Assembly: GCA_031431235.1 (NCBI GenBank)
Contig: JANPDA010000079.1
Span: forward strand, 1-17,162
Source of the DNA: JANNSW01 sp031431235
GTDB taxonomy: Bacteria > Pseudomonadota > Alphaproteobacteria > Rhizobiales > Hyphomicrobiaceae
Direction of reading: 5' to 3'
Length of the DNA stretch: 17,162 nt
Under the pieces are notes generated by a model. That model was not told the origin of the DNA. It was given only the letters and a program-made list of their open reading frames with translations, and ran no database searches. The translations under genes were made by a program, and so were the position numbers. Shown one piece after another: positions 6,085-13,576 of the stretch. Position 1 is the stretch's first letter. Every line of letters starts with the position of its first letter.

Positions 6085-7326
6085 ATGAGCAAGCGCACCA
6101 TCACCTGCAATGGCCGCAGCTACGGCTTTCCCGCGACGCCGACTGTCGTCGTCTGCATCGACGGCTCGGAGCCCGGCTACATCGAGGCCGCGATCGAGGC
6201 GGGCGTCGCTCCGACCTTCCAGCGTTTCATGACGGAGGGCGCAAGCCTGCACGCGGACAGCGCGATCCCGAGCTTCACCAACCCGAACAACCTGTCGATC
6301 ATCACCGGCCGCCCGCCCGCCGTGCACGGGATCGCGGGAAACTTCTTCCATGACCGGGAGACGCAGACCGAGGTCATGATGAACGACCCGAAGCTCCTGC
6401 GGGCGCCGACGATCCTCGCCGCATTTCACGAGGCGGGCGCCAAGGTCGCGATGGTGACTGCGAAAGACAAGCTGCGGCTGCTGCTCGGCAAAGGGCTCGA
6501 CTTCGGCACGGGGCGCGCGATCGCCTTCTCCTCGGAGAAGGCGGACGAGGCGACGGTCGAGGACAACGGCATAGCCGACGTCTGCGGGCTCGTGGGATTG
6601 AGCGTTCCGGACGTCTACTCGGCCGGGCTGTCGGAGCTCGTCTTTGCGGCCGGCGTCAGGCTGATGGAGCGCTTCCGCCCGGATCTGATGTATCTATCCA
6701 CCACCGACTACATCCAGCACAAGACTGGGCCGGGCACGAAAATCGCCAATGATTTCTATGCGATGATCGACGGCTATCTGGCGGCGCTCGATGCGCTCGG
6801 CGCAACGATCGTGGCGACCGCCGACCATGGCATGAACGACAAGCACAAGGCCGACGGCACGCCGGACGTGATCTATCTGCAGACGCTGCTCGACCAATGG
6901 CTGGGCGCCGGCAAGACGCTCGTGATCCTGCCGATCACCGATCCCTATGTGGTTCATCACGGTGCGCTCGGCTCGTTTGCAACCGTGCATGTGCCAGCCG
7001 GGACCGACGCCAGGAGCCTCGTCGCACGGATCGCCGCGATCGAAGGCATCGACGCGGTGCTGACCAAGGCCGAGGCCTGCGAGCGCTTCGAGCTGCCGGG
7101 CGACCGCATCGGCGACATCGTGGTGCTGTCGGGCAAGCACAAGGTCATCGGCACCGCGCGCGAGAAGCACAATCTCTCCGGCCTCAAAGAGCCGCTGCGC
7201 TCGCATGGAGGCCTTTTCGAGCAGCGCGTGCCGATGATCGCGAATCGCCGGTTGAGGGGACTCGAGGGCCGGCAGCTCCGGAACTTCGACGTATTCGATG
7301 TGGCACTCAATCATGTGGTCACGTAG
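6085..7326 (+). CDS. phnA: Phosphonoacetate hydrolase
   Basis: A 413-residue alkaline-phosphatase-superfamily enzyme that splits the C-P bond of phosphonoacetate to acetate and phosphate using two bound metal ions (zinc). All key residues known from the Sinorhizobium meliloti enzyme are present at a constant offset of three: D26 (CIDGSEPGY), nucleophile T65 (SFTNPNN), D208 and H212 (DYIQHKTGPG), D247 and H248 (ADHGMND) and H374 (SHGGLFEQ). Length is full. The ATG lies 5 bp after the phnW stop, with GAGG just upstream overlapping that stop. Not to be confused with the unrelated E. coli PhnA (YjdM). The product of phnY is its substrate, so gene order does not follow reaction order. Confidence 0.95.
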   Translation: MSKRTITCNGRSYGFPATPTVVVCIDGSEPGYIEAAIEAGVAPTFQRFMTEGASLHADSAIPSFTNPNNLSIITGRPPAVHGIAGNFFHDRETQTEVMMNDPKLLRAPTILAAFHEAGAKVAMVTAKDKLRLLLGKGLDFGTGRAIAFSSEKADEATVEDNGIADVCGLVGLSVPDVYSAGLSELVFAAGVRLMERFRPDLMYLSTTDYIQHKTGPGTKIANDFYAMIDGYLAALDALGATIVATADHGMNDKHKADGTPDVIYLQTLLDQWLGAGKTLVILPITDPYVVHHGALGSFATVHVPAGTDARSLVARIAAIEGIDAVLTKAEACERFELPGDRIGDIVVLSGKHKVIGTAREKHNLSGLKEPLRSHGGLFEQRVPMIANRRLRGLEGRQLRNFDVFDVALNHVVT

Positions 7327-7382
7327 CGGCGAGTGGCAGCTCGCCCACGGCCGCGGTGAGGGCGCCCTGCCGGTCGCCCCTA

Positions 7383-7396
7383 GGCCATGAATGGCC
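7383..7396. repeat. Small palindrome in the phnA-phnY gap
   Basis: GGCCAT-GA-ATGGCC lies 20 bp before the phnY start. A second small hairpin, GGCGAG-6-CTCGCC, lies at 7328-7345 directly after the phnA stop. The 89-bp gap is much longer than the phnW-phnA gap. These could affect mRNA stability or phnY translation, but nothing proves a function. Confidence 0.35.
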
Positions 7397-7415
7397 GAGA
7401 CAAGGAACCGACGAA

Positions 7416-8873
7416 ATGCCCGCAAAGCCCGCACTCCCCATCAAGTCCCACGAAAAAATGCGCATCGCCGGCAAGCTGGTGGATGCCGACACCATCGTCG
7501 AGGTGAGGAACCCCTACACCAACGAGGTGGTGGCGACGGTGCCGTCAGCCTCGCCCGCGCAGGTGGCGGACGCCTTCAAGCGAGCGCATGCCTTCAAGTC
7601 GAAGCTCACCCGGTTCGACCGCTCGAAGATCCTGCTCAGGGCGGCCGAGATCATCGAGAAGCGCAAGGTCGAGATCGCGCACCTGATCACGGCGGAGTCC
7701 GGTCTCTGCCTGAAGGACTCGCTCTACGAATCGGGCCGTGCGTTCGACGTGTGGACTTTCGCGAGCCAGCTCGCGCTGCGCGACGACGGCGAGATCTACT
7801 CCTGCGATCTGACGCCCCACGGCAAACAGCGGCGGATCTATACCTCCCGCACGCCGCTGCTGGGCGTCCTGTCGGTGATCACGCCGTTCAACCATCCGTT
7901 GAACATGATCAGCCACAAGCTGGCGCCGGCGATCGCGACCAACAACCGGATCGTGGCGAAGCCGACCGAGCTGACGCCGCTGACGGCGCTGGTGCTCGCC
8001 GACATCCTCTATGAGGCCGGCCTGCCGCCGGAGATGCTGTCGGTCGTCACCGGCAATCCCCGCAGCATGGGCGACGTCATGATCACCGACCCGCACGCCG
8101 ACATGGTGACGTTCACCGGCAGCGTGAAAGTGGGCAAGCACATCGCGGCGATCGCAGGCTACAAGCGGCTGGTGCTGGAGCTGGGCGGCAACGACCCGCT
8201 GATCGTGATGGAGGACGCCGACCTCGACACGGCGTCCACGCTCGCAGTCGAGGGCGCGACCAAGAACTCGGGTCAGCGCTGCACCGCGGTCAAGCGCATT
8301 CTCGTGGTCGAGGGGGTCGCCGACCGTTTCGTCGAGCTGGTGCTGGCGAAGGCGAGGAAGCTCAAGTGCGGCGACCCGATGGACCCGGCGACCGATATCG
8401 GCACCGTGATCCACGAGGCTGCGGCCAGGCTGTTCGAGGCGCGGGTCGACGACGCCGTCGCCAAAGGCGCGAAGCTGCTGCACGGCAACGACCGGCGCGG
8501 CGCACTCTATCCGGCGACCGTGGTCGATCATGTCCCCTATGATTGCGAGCTCGTGCACGAGGAGACGTTCGGGCCAGTGATCCCGATCATCCGCTGCCCC
8601 GACGACATCGCCGAGGTCATCCGGATCTCGAACTCGACCGACTTCGGCCTGTCATCGGGCGTCTGCACCAGCCGGATCGAGCACATCACCCGCTTCGTCA
8701 ACGAGCTCGAGGTCGGCAACGTCAACGTCTGGGAGGTGCCGGGCTACCGAATCGAGATGAGCCCGTTCGGCGGCATCAAGGATTCGGGCCTGGGCTACAA
8801 GGAGGGCGTGTGGGAGGCGATGAAGAGCTACACCAACGTGAAGACCTACACGCTGCCGTGGCCGGCTGCGTAG
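7416..8873 (+). CDS. phnY: Phosphonoacetaldehyde dehydrogenase
   Basis: A 485-residue NAD-dependent aldehyde dehydrogenase that oxidises phosphonoacetaldehyde to phosphonoacetate, the link between PhnW and PhnA. ALDH landmarks: N159 (ITPFNHP) for the oxyanion, KPTEL (182-186) for cofactor binding, FTGS (233-236), the general base E255 (LELGGND) and the nucleophile C289 (SGQRCTAVKR). R108 and R288 fit the positive pocket for the phosphonate group reported for the S. meliloti enzyme. The C-terminal EMSPFGGIKDSGLGYKEG is typical. AAGGA lies 8 bp before the ATG; an earlier ATG at 7391 is out of frame. ALDHs are hard to assign alone, but the phn context makes this secure. Not the unrelated iron-dependent dioxygenase also called PhnY. 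Confidence 0.92.
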   Translation: MPAKPALPIKSHEKMRIAGKLVDADTIVEVRNPYTNEVVATVPSASPAQVADAFKRAHAFKSKLTRFDRSKILLRAAEIIEKRKVEIAHLITAESGLCLKDSLYESGRAFDVWTFASQLALRDDGEIYSCDLTPHGKQRRIYTSRTPLLGVLSVITPFNHPLNMISHKLAPAIATNNRIVAKPTELTPLTALVLADILYEAGLPPEMLSVVTGNPRSMGDVMITDPHADMVTFTGSVKVGKHIAAIAGYKRLVLELGGNDPLIVMEDADLDTASTLAVEGATKNSGQRCTAVKRILVVEGVADRFVELVLAKARKLKCGDPMDPATDIGTVIHEAAARLFEARVDDAVAKGAKLLHGNDRRGALYPATVVDHVPYDCELVHEETFGPVIPIIRCPDDIAEVIRISNSTDFGLSSGVCTSRIEHITRFVNELEVGNVNVWEVPGYRIEMSPFGGIKDSGLGYKEGVWEAMKSYTNVKTYTLPWPAA

Positions 8874-8896
8874 TCTGCCGCTGAGGCCCACAGGGC

Positions 8897-8927
8897 CGAA
8901 GCCCAGCGCCCGGAATGCTGGGCTTCG
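8897..8927. terminator. Hairpin between convergent phnY and aminotransferase genes
   Basis: CGAAGCCCAGC (8897-8907) and GCTGGGCTTCG (8917-8927) form a perfect 11-bp stem with a 9-base loop in a 71-bp convergent gap. It probably acts as a two-way terminator, though no T-run follows on either strand. Confidence 0.6.
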
Positions 8928-8944
8928 CGAAGGCTCAGCCCAGC

Positions 8945-9886
8945 CTACAAGTCGTAGTCGATCGGCGTCAGGAAGCGCTTGTCGTCGTGCCAGCGCCAGT
9001 AGGTATCCTTGATCCTGCTCGAGATCGGGCCGGGGCGGTCGTTGCCCATGATCGTTTTCTCGATTCGCGAGGCGGGCATCACGCCGCCGGCAGTGGTCGC
9101 CAGAAAAATCTCGTCGGCGGCGAGCAGGTCATCCGCCTTGAAGCGGGTGATCCTCGCGGGAATGCCGAGCTCGCGGCAGATGTCGAGCACGGTCAGCCGC
9201 GTGATGCCTTCGAGCGCGCCGCGGTCGGGAGAGAGCACCTCTCCGTTCTTCACCATGAACACGTTGAACCCCGGGCCCTCGGTGACGTAGCCCTCCTCGT
9301 CGAGAAGGATGGCATTGTCGGCGCCCGCGTCCTCCGCCTCGAACAGCGCCTTCACCAGGTCGCCCCAGTGGTAGTTCTTGACGGTCGGATCGACGGACTT
9401 GGGAGAGATGCGCGGAATCTTCGAGATGATCAGGTGCGCGCCGCGGGCCTGGATGTCGACCGGCACGACGTCGATCCAGGGAAGCGCATAGGCAAAGAAA
9501 CGGTTCGGGATGAGACTCGGCTTCCTCGGCATGCCGGGCAGCGGCATGCCGCGCGTCGTCAACATCGCGACATAGGCGTCCTTCAGCCCTGCCTTCCTCA
9601 CGCAGCCGGCGAGAATCTCGGTGATCCCCTTGTCGTCGTAGTCGATATGCATGCGCAGCAGCGACATGGAACGCGCGAAGCGCTTCAAGTGATCATCGAG
9701 CCGGAAGAAGCTGCCGCCCCAGGCATGCACCACGTCATAGGTCACGTCCGACTTGTTGAAGCCCCAATCGAGCAGCGAGAGCTTCGCCTCCGAGATGGGC
9801 ACGAGCTGCCCGTCGACGAAGGCCGCTCCCTTTGGCCAGGGGTCTCGAGCGGTCGATGTCTTGATCGCCTCGCGCAGCGCAGTCAT
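8945..9886 (-). CDS. Fold-type-IV PLP aminotransferase, (R)-amine-transaminase-like
   Basis: A 313-residue class IV aminotransferase. The PLP lysine is K170 in DPTVKNYHWGDLVKA, and E203 in VTEGPGFN supports the pyridine ring. Several stretches (GFNKSDVTYDVVHAW, FFRLDDHLKRF, the lysine region, and LEGITRLTVLDI) closely resemble what I recall of (R)-selective amine transaminases such as the Arthrobacter enzyme, rather than IlvE. The in vivo donor could be an (R)-amine, a D-amino acid or a branched-chain amino acid; sequence alone cannot decide. The ATG at 9886 has an excellent AGGAGGT 4 bp upstream, which rules out the long upstream extension that runs antisense into the SDR gene. It is divergent from the SDR operon across 103 bp. 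Confidence 0.85.
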   Translation of the reverse strand: MTALREAIKTSTARDPWPKGAAFVDGQLVPISEAKLSLLDWGFNKSDVTYDVVHAWGGSFFRLDDHLKRFARSMSLLRMHIDYDDKGITEILAGCVRKAGLKDAYVAMLTTRGMPLPGMPRKPSLIPNRFFAYALPWIDVVPVDIQARGAHLIISKIPRISPKSVDPTVKNYHWGDLVKALFEAEDAGADNAILLDEEGYVTEGPGFNVFMVKNGEVLSPDRGALEGITRLTVLDICRELGIPARITRFKADDLLAADEIFLATTAGGVMPASRIEKTIMGNDRPGPISSRIKDTYWRWHDDKRFLTPIDYDL

Positions 9887-9989
9887 CAGAACCTCCTGTC
9901 CTTGCCGGTTGGCTCCCATACTGCCGTGTGCTTGCGGGCGACGCCAGTCTCGTGCTCGATTGCAGGTCTGATCACACGGAGCAGCTTCG
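9887..9989. promoter_or_regulatory. Divergent promoter region between aminotransferase and SDR operon
   Basis: This 103-bp gap must hold the promoters of both divergent units, suggesting shared control. AGGAGGT (9891-9897, minus strand) is the aminotransferase ribosome site. CGGAG about 10 bp before 9990 may serve the SDR gene. No clear operator or -35/-10 pair was identified. Confidence 0.4.
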
Positions 9990-10781
9990 ATGCACCCCTT
10001 CATGCAGCGCCCCGGATCCCTCGCCATCGTAACCGGCGCAGGCAGCCGCAATGGTATCGGCTTTGCCTGCGCTCGCCTGCTGGGACGGGCGGGCGCAAAG
10101 CTCGTCATCACCTCGACCTCGAAACGCATCGAGGAGCGGGTCGCAGAGCTGCAGGCCGAGGGGATCGCCGCTACCGGCATCGCCGCCGACCTGACTGACG
10201 AGACGGCGCCGCAACGCCTCATCGCCGCAGCCGAGCGGCTCGGCGGGCGGATCGAGGTGCTGGTCAACAATGCCGGCATGGCGGTGCTCGGCGAGGAGAT
10301 CCCAGCGGGTCAGGTCGCCGGCATGAGCCGCGCCCACTGGACGGCGACGCTCGAGCGCAACCTCACCACCATGTTCCTCGTCACGCGGACGGTGCTGCCA
10401 TGCCTGCAGGCAAGCAGCTATGGCCGTATCGTCAACATCTCGTCGATCACCGGCCCTGTCGTCGCCAATCCGGGCAGTGCTGCCTACGCGACGACCAAGG
10501 CCGGCATGGTCGGGTTCACGCGGGCGCTTGCACTCGAGACCGCAAAGCAGGGCATCACCGTGAATGCCGTCGGGCCAGGCTGGATCGCGACCGACTCGCA
10601 GACGCCGAAGGAGGCGCGCGCCGGCCTTGCGACGCCGTTGGGCCGCTCGGCCACCCCCGATGAGGTCGCTGCCGTCGCCGGATTCCTGGCAGCGCCCGAA
10701 GCCTCCTACGTCACAGGGCAACTCTTCGTCGTCGATGGCGGCAACTCGATCATCGAGGACAAGTCGAGCACGGGACAGTGA
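9990..10781 (+). CDS. Short-chain dehydrogenase/reductase (SDR)
   Basis: A 263-residue classical SDR, an NAD(P)-dependent oxidoreductase acting on an alcohol or ketone. The nucleotide-binding motif is TGAGSRNGIG (15-24), NNAG is at 93-96, and the catalytic residues are N124, S152 (NISSITG), Y166 and K170 (YATTK). The C-terminal NAVGPGWIATD and YVTGQLFVVDGG complete the family pattern; it resembles FabG-type 3-oxoacyl reductases. Substrate is not known. With the crotonase-like and CoA-transferase genes directly downstream, a hydroxyacyl-CoA or 3-oxoacyl-CoA intermediate is plausible. An internal ATG at 10002 is an alternative start. The stop overlaps the next start (TGATG). Confidence 0.9.
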   Translation: MHPFMQRPGSLAIVTGAGSRNGIGFACARLLGRAGAKLVITSTSKRIEERVAELQAEGIAATGIAADLTDETAPQRLIAAAERLGGRIEVLVNNAGMAVLGEEIPAGQVAGMSRAHWTATLERNLTTMFLVTRTVLPCLQASSYGRIVNISSITGPVVANPGSAAYATTKAGMVGFTRALALETAKQGITVNAVGPGWIATDSQTPKEARAGLATPLGRSATPDEVAAVAGFLAAPEASYVTGQLFVVDGGNSIIEDKSSTGQ

Positions 10782-11452
10782 TGGGAAGGACAGGCGCCGA
10801 GACCATGGCCGGGGACAACATACGCTGTGATCGGTCAGCCGGGCTCTGGCGGATCACGATCGAGCGACCCGATCGTGCGAATGCCCTCAGCCGGCAGATG
10901 CTCGGGCGCCTCGTGGAGCTGCTCGGAGAAGCGAATGCGGATGACACGCTGCAGGCCCTGATCTTGACCGGGTCGGGTGGTCGCGCCTTTTCGGGGGGAG
11001 CCGACCTGGGGGAGATGGCTGCGGGCGCCGCGGCCGACGACGGCATCTGGGACCGGATGGCGGAGCGGCTGGTGAGCCTGCCCTGTCTCACGCTCGCGCT
11101 CATCAACGGCGCCTGCATCGGTGGCGCGATGACGCTCGCGCTCGGCTGCGATCTGAGGGTCGCGGTGCCACACGCGACATTCGGCTACCCGGTGTTGAAG
11201 AACGGGGTATTTCCGGCGGCTGGAGACATCGAGCGGCTGATCGCTCTGATCGGGCCGGGACGGGCCAAGACGATCCTGCTCGGCGGCCAGCGGATCTCGG
11301 CGGCGGAGGCCGAGGCATGGGGCCTCGTCGAGCGCATCGTCCCGCCGGATGGCCTCGAGGCGACGGCCACGGCACTCCTCGCGACGGCGCTCGCTGCCTC
11401 GCGCTTCCACCTCGCCGCGCTCAAGCACAGATGCAACCAGGGGCGGGCATGA
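10781..11452 (+). CDS. Enoyl-CoA hydratase/isomerase-like (crotonase) protein lacking catalytic glutamates
   Basis: A 223-residue crotonase-superfamily protein, shorter than the usual ~260. The fold markers are clear: ITIERPDRANAL (26-36), the first oxyanion-hole loop AFSGGADLGEM (69-79), the second at GACIGGAMTLALGCD (110-124), and ISAAEAEAWGLVERIV (172-187). Aligned without gaps to rat enoyl-CoA hydratase, the two catalytic glutamates (E144 and E164) fall on T118 and V138, so simple hydration of enoyl-CoA is unlikely. Other crotonase reactions (hydrolysis, decarboxylation, isomerisation) or a non-catalytic role are possible. The ATG overlaps the SDR stop (TGATG); ATG 10805 would also fit the family N-terminus. 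The stop overlaps the CoA-transferase start by 4 bp. Confidence 0.85.
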   Translation: MGRTGAETMAGDNIRCDRSAGLWRITIERPDRANALSRQMLGRLVELLGEANADDTLQALILTGSGGRAFSGGADLGEMAAGAAADDGIWDRMAERLVSLPCLTLALINGACIGGAMTLALGCDLRVAVPHATFGYPVLKNGVFPAAGDIERLIALIGPGRAKTILLGGQRISAAEAEAWGLVERIVPPDGLEATATALLATALAASRFHLAALKHRCNQGRA

Positions 11453-12606
11453 AGGGCATCCAGGTCGTCGATATGACGAGCGTGCTGTCGGGGCCGTTCT
11501 GCACCTGGCTGCTCACAACCATGGGCGCCGAGGTGGTCAAGGTCGAGAGCCCGCTCGGCGACGAGGCGCGGGGCACGCCGCCGATGATCGGCGACGTCAG
11601 CCTCTACTTCGCGAGCCTCAACCGCAACAAGCGCTCGGTCGTGCTCGACCTGAAGAGCGAGGCCGGGCGCGGCGCGTTGCACCGGCTGCTCGGCAAGGCC
11701 GACGTGCTGGTCGAGAACATGCGGCCGGGCGTGCGCGATCGGCTCGGCTGCAGCGACGCGGAGCTCGCCCGGATCAATCCCAGGCTGATCGTCGCCTCGA
11801 TCAGCGGGTTCGGCCAGACCGGCAGCCTTTCGGGGCGGCCGACCTACGACATCATCGTGCAGGCGATGAGCGGCATGATGAGCATCAACGGGCCGATGGG
11901 CGGGCCGGCGACGCGGGTCGGCTTCTCGGTCGGGGACATCGCGGCGGCGCTGTTCACGACGGTCGGCATCCTCGAGCGGCTCTACCGGCGTGATGCCAAG
12001 GGCGAGGCGCCGGGCCCGCCGCTCGACATCTCGATGCTCGCCTGCCAGTGGGCGTGCCTCGAGAACGCCTATGCGCGCTATCTCAATGCCGGGATCGTCG
12101 CCGGCCCGATCGGCTCGCGCCATCCCTCGATGACCCCGTTCGAGCCCTACCCGACGGCGGACCGGGACATTGTGATCGGCCTCGGCAGCGCCCGCGACTG
12201 GCCGCGCTTCTGCCGGGCGATCGGGCTCGAGGATCTGATCGAGGACCCGCGCTTCGTCGCCGACGATGCCCGCCTCCAGCACCGCGACGAGCTGGACCAG
12301 ATCCTCGGTTGCCTGTTGCGGCAGAAGCCGTCGAAACATTGGCTCGATCTGCTCGCCGCGGCGGAGATCCCGAGTGCCCCGATCGCCAATGTGGCGGAGG
12401 CGGCGAACAGCCCGATTGCGGCCGAGTATGCGGCTTTCAGCACGGTCGCCTCGGCCGACGGGGGCGGCATGCGCTTCGTGCGATCACCGATAGCGCCGAG
12501 AGACGCTGCTCCTGAGCGGCCCGCGCCGCGCCACGGCGAGCACACGCGCGAGGTGCTGGCCGAGCTTGGCTACGGCGAGACGGAGATCGCGGCGATGGCC
12601 GGCTGA
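11449..12606 (+). CDS. Class III CoA-transferase (CaiB/BaiF/Frc family)
   Basis: A 385-residue family III CoA-transferase, which moves CoA between carboxylic acids through an aspartyl-CoA thioester intermediate. The N-terminus is typical (DMTSVLSGPFCTWLLTTMGAEVVKVE split around residues 8-33), followed by NRNKRSVVLDLKS (58-70) and VENMRPGV (88-95). The nucleophile is D163 in SVGDIAAALF, matching D169 of formyl-CoA transferase. Length is normal (~390). Acceptor and donor acids cannot be read from the sequence. The 4-bp ATGA overlap with the crotonase-like gene ties it to that operon, where it probably activates the acid substrate as its CoA ester. It converges on the next gene with a 33-bp gap and no clear terminator. 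Confidence 0.9.
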   Translation: MKGIQVVDMTSVLSGPFCTWLLTTMGAEVVKVESPLGDEARGTPPMIGDVSLYFASLNRNKRSVVLDLKSEAGRGALHRLLGKADVLVENMRPGVRDRLGCSDAELARINPRLIVASISGFGQTGSLSGRPTYDIIVQAMSGMMSINGPMGGPATRVGFSVGDIAAALFTTVGILERLYRRDAKGEAPGPPLDISMLACQWACLENAYARYLNAGIVAGPIGSRHPSMTPFEPYPTADRDIVIGLGSARDWPRFCRAIGLEDLIEDPRFVADDARLQHRDELDQILGCLLRQKPSKHWLDLLAAAEIPSAPIANVAEAANSPIAAEYAAFSTVASADGGGMRFVRSPIAPRDAAPERPAPRHGEHTREVLAELGYGETEIAAMAG

Positions 12607-12639
12607 GGCAGCACCTGGGAGAACGCTGATCCTCTGCGA

Positions 12640-13500
12640 CTATGGTGCCGGCCGGCGCAGGACCTTCGCGATGGCCGCGATGTGCTCGTCGCCGAACCCC
12701 TGGGCCTCGGCCCGGTCGAGAACACCGCCAACGCAACCGGGAACTTCGGGGCTGATGCCGGCGTCGGCTGCCTGCTCGACGATCCGGCGCAGTCCGGCGT
12801 TCCAGACTCGCAAGAATGCGCCCGGATTGGCGAGGGCGTTCTGCTTGACCGGATCGATGATGTAGTGGGCGCCATGCCCCTTGGGGAACACGGCTGAATA
12901 GAGATCGAGGTCGACGCCCTCGGATTGGCAGAGCGCCACACCATGGGCGACACCCAGGAACTCGCCGAAGCACTGGGAGAGCCAGGCAAGGTCGATGGCG
13001 GCGGCAGTATCGATCCTCTCGCCGACGAAGCGGGCGTCCTCGCCGAACGATTGCAGCATGGCCTTGCAGGCCAGGAACGCATCCTGCCGGCCCGCGTAGA
13101 GCACGGTGGCTCTGCGACCATCGACCTGGCTCGGTCCCGCCAGGATCGCACCATCCAGGTAGCGTGCGCCGAATGGGCCGAGCCGAGCCTCGCTCTCACG
13201 CGCCTCTTTCGGGGAGCCGGTGGTCAGCTGCACAAGGGTACGTCCGCTCAGCTCGACCGACACCCCGGACGGCTCGAGCATCGCCCGAGTGGTCCGGTAG
13301 CTGTCGAGGCAAATCAAGACGACCGGGCTCGCAGCAACAGCTGCTGCCACGCTGGCGGCGACCTCGGCGCCGAGCAATGCGAGCGGCTCGGCTCGTTCCG
13401 CAGTCCGGTTCCAGATCGTGACGTCATAACCGCCCCCGATGAGCGCCCGGGCAAGGGCCGAGCCCATGGAGCCAAGTCCCAGGACCGAGACGTCTGTCAT
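12640..13500 (-). CDS. NADP-dependent imine-reductase-like dehydrogenase (beta-hydroxyacid dehydrogenase superfamily)
   Basis: A 286-residue two-domain protein. An N-terminal Rossmann fold carries GLGSMGSALARALIGGGY (8-25) and WNRTAERAEPL (30-40), where N31-R32 suggests NADPH preference. VQLTTGSPKEAR (90-101), ARYLDGAIL (112-120) and the helical C-terminal domain match imine reductases more closely than 3-hydroxyisobutyrate dehydrogenases. The lysine of hydroxyacid dehydrogenases is absent; the region TAAAIDLAWL places D170 where many imine reductases have their catalytic Asp or Tyr. It may reduce a cyclic imine or related substrate. ATG 13500 is supported by GGAGG 5 bp upstream; upstream extensions are not needed. 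It lies 76 bp downstream of the peptidoglycan-binding gene on the same strand, but GGAGG and spacing allow its own promoter. Confidence 0.8.
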   Translation of the reverse strand: MTDVSVLGLGSMGSALARALIGGGYDVTIWNRTAERAEPLALLGAEVAASVAAAVAASPVVLICLDSYRTTRAMLEPSGVSVELSGRTLVQLTTGSPKEARESEARLGPFGARYLDGAILAGPSQVDGRRATVLYAGRQDAFLACKAMLQSFGEDARFVGERIDTAAAIDLAWLSQCFGEFLGVAHGVALCQSEGVDLDLYSAVFPKGHGAHYIIDPVKQNALANPGAFLRVWNAGLRRIVEQAADAGISPEVPGCVGGVLDRAEAQGFGDEHIAAIAKVLRRPAP

Positions 13501-13576
13501 GCCGACCTCCATCGCGCGCATGTGCCGAGCTGGCACTACACTATCACGGTCAGTTGGAGAATGAGCGGACGGGCGC

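Noticed and set aside
7391..8014. Open frame starting at ATG 7391 upstream of phnY
   Set aside because: It is out of frame with phnY and has no recognisable content; phnY starts at 7416 with AAGGA upstream.
8915..10198. Plus-strand open frame opposite the class IV aminotransferase
   Set aside because: Antisense shadow; the minus-strand gene has the PLP lysine and a strong Shine-Dalgarno.
9887..10279. Extended N-terminus of the aminotransferase up to 10279
   Set aside because: It would overlap the SDR gene antisense and lacks family similarity; AGGAGGT 4 bp before ATG 9886 fixes the start.
11185..12339. Minus-strand open frame of ~384 codons opposite the CoA-transferase
   Set aside because: Shadow of a gene with an intact catalytic Asp and family motifs; the translation is His/Arg/Asp-rich.
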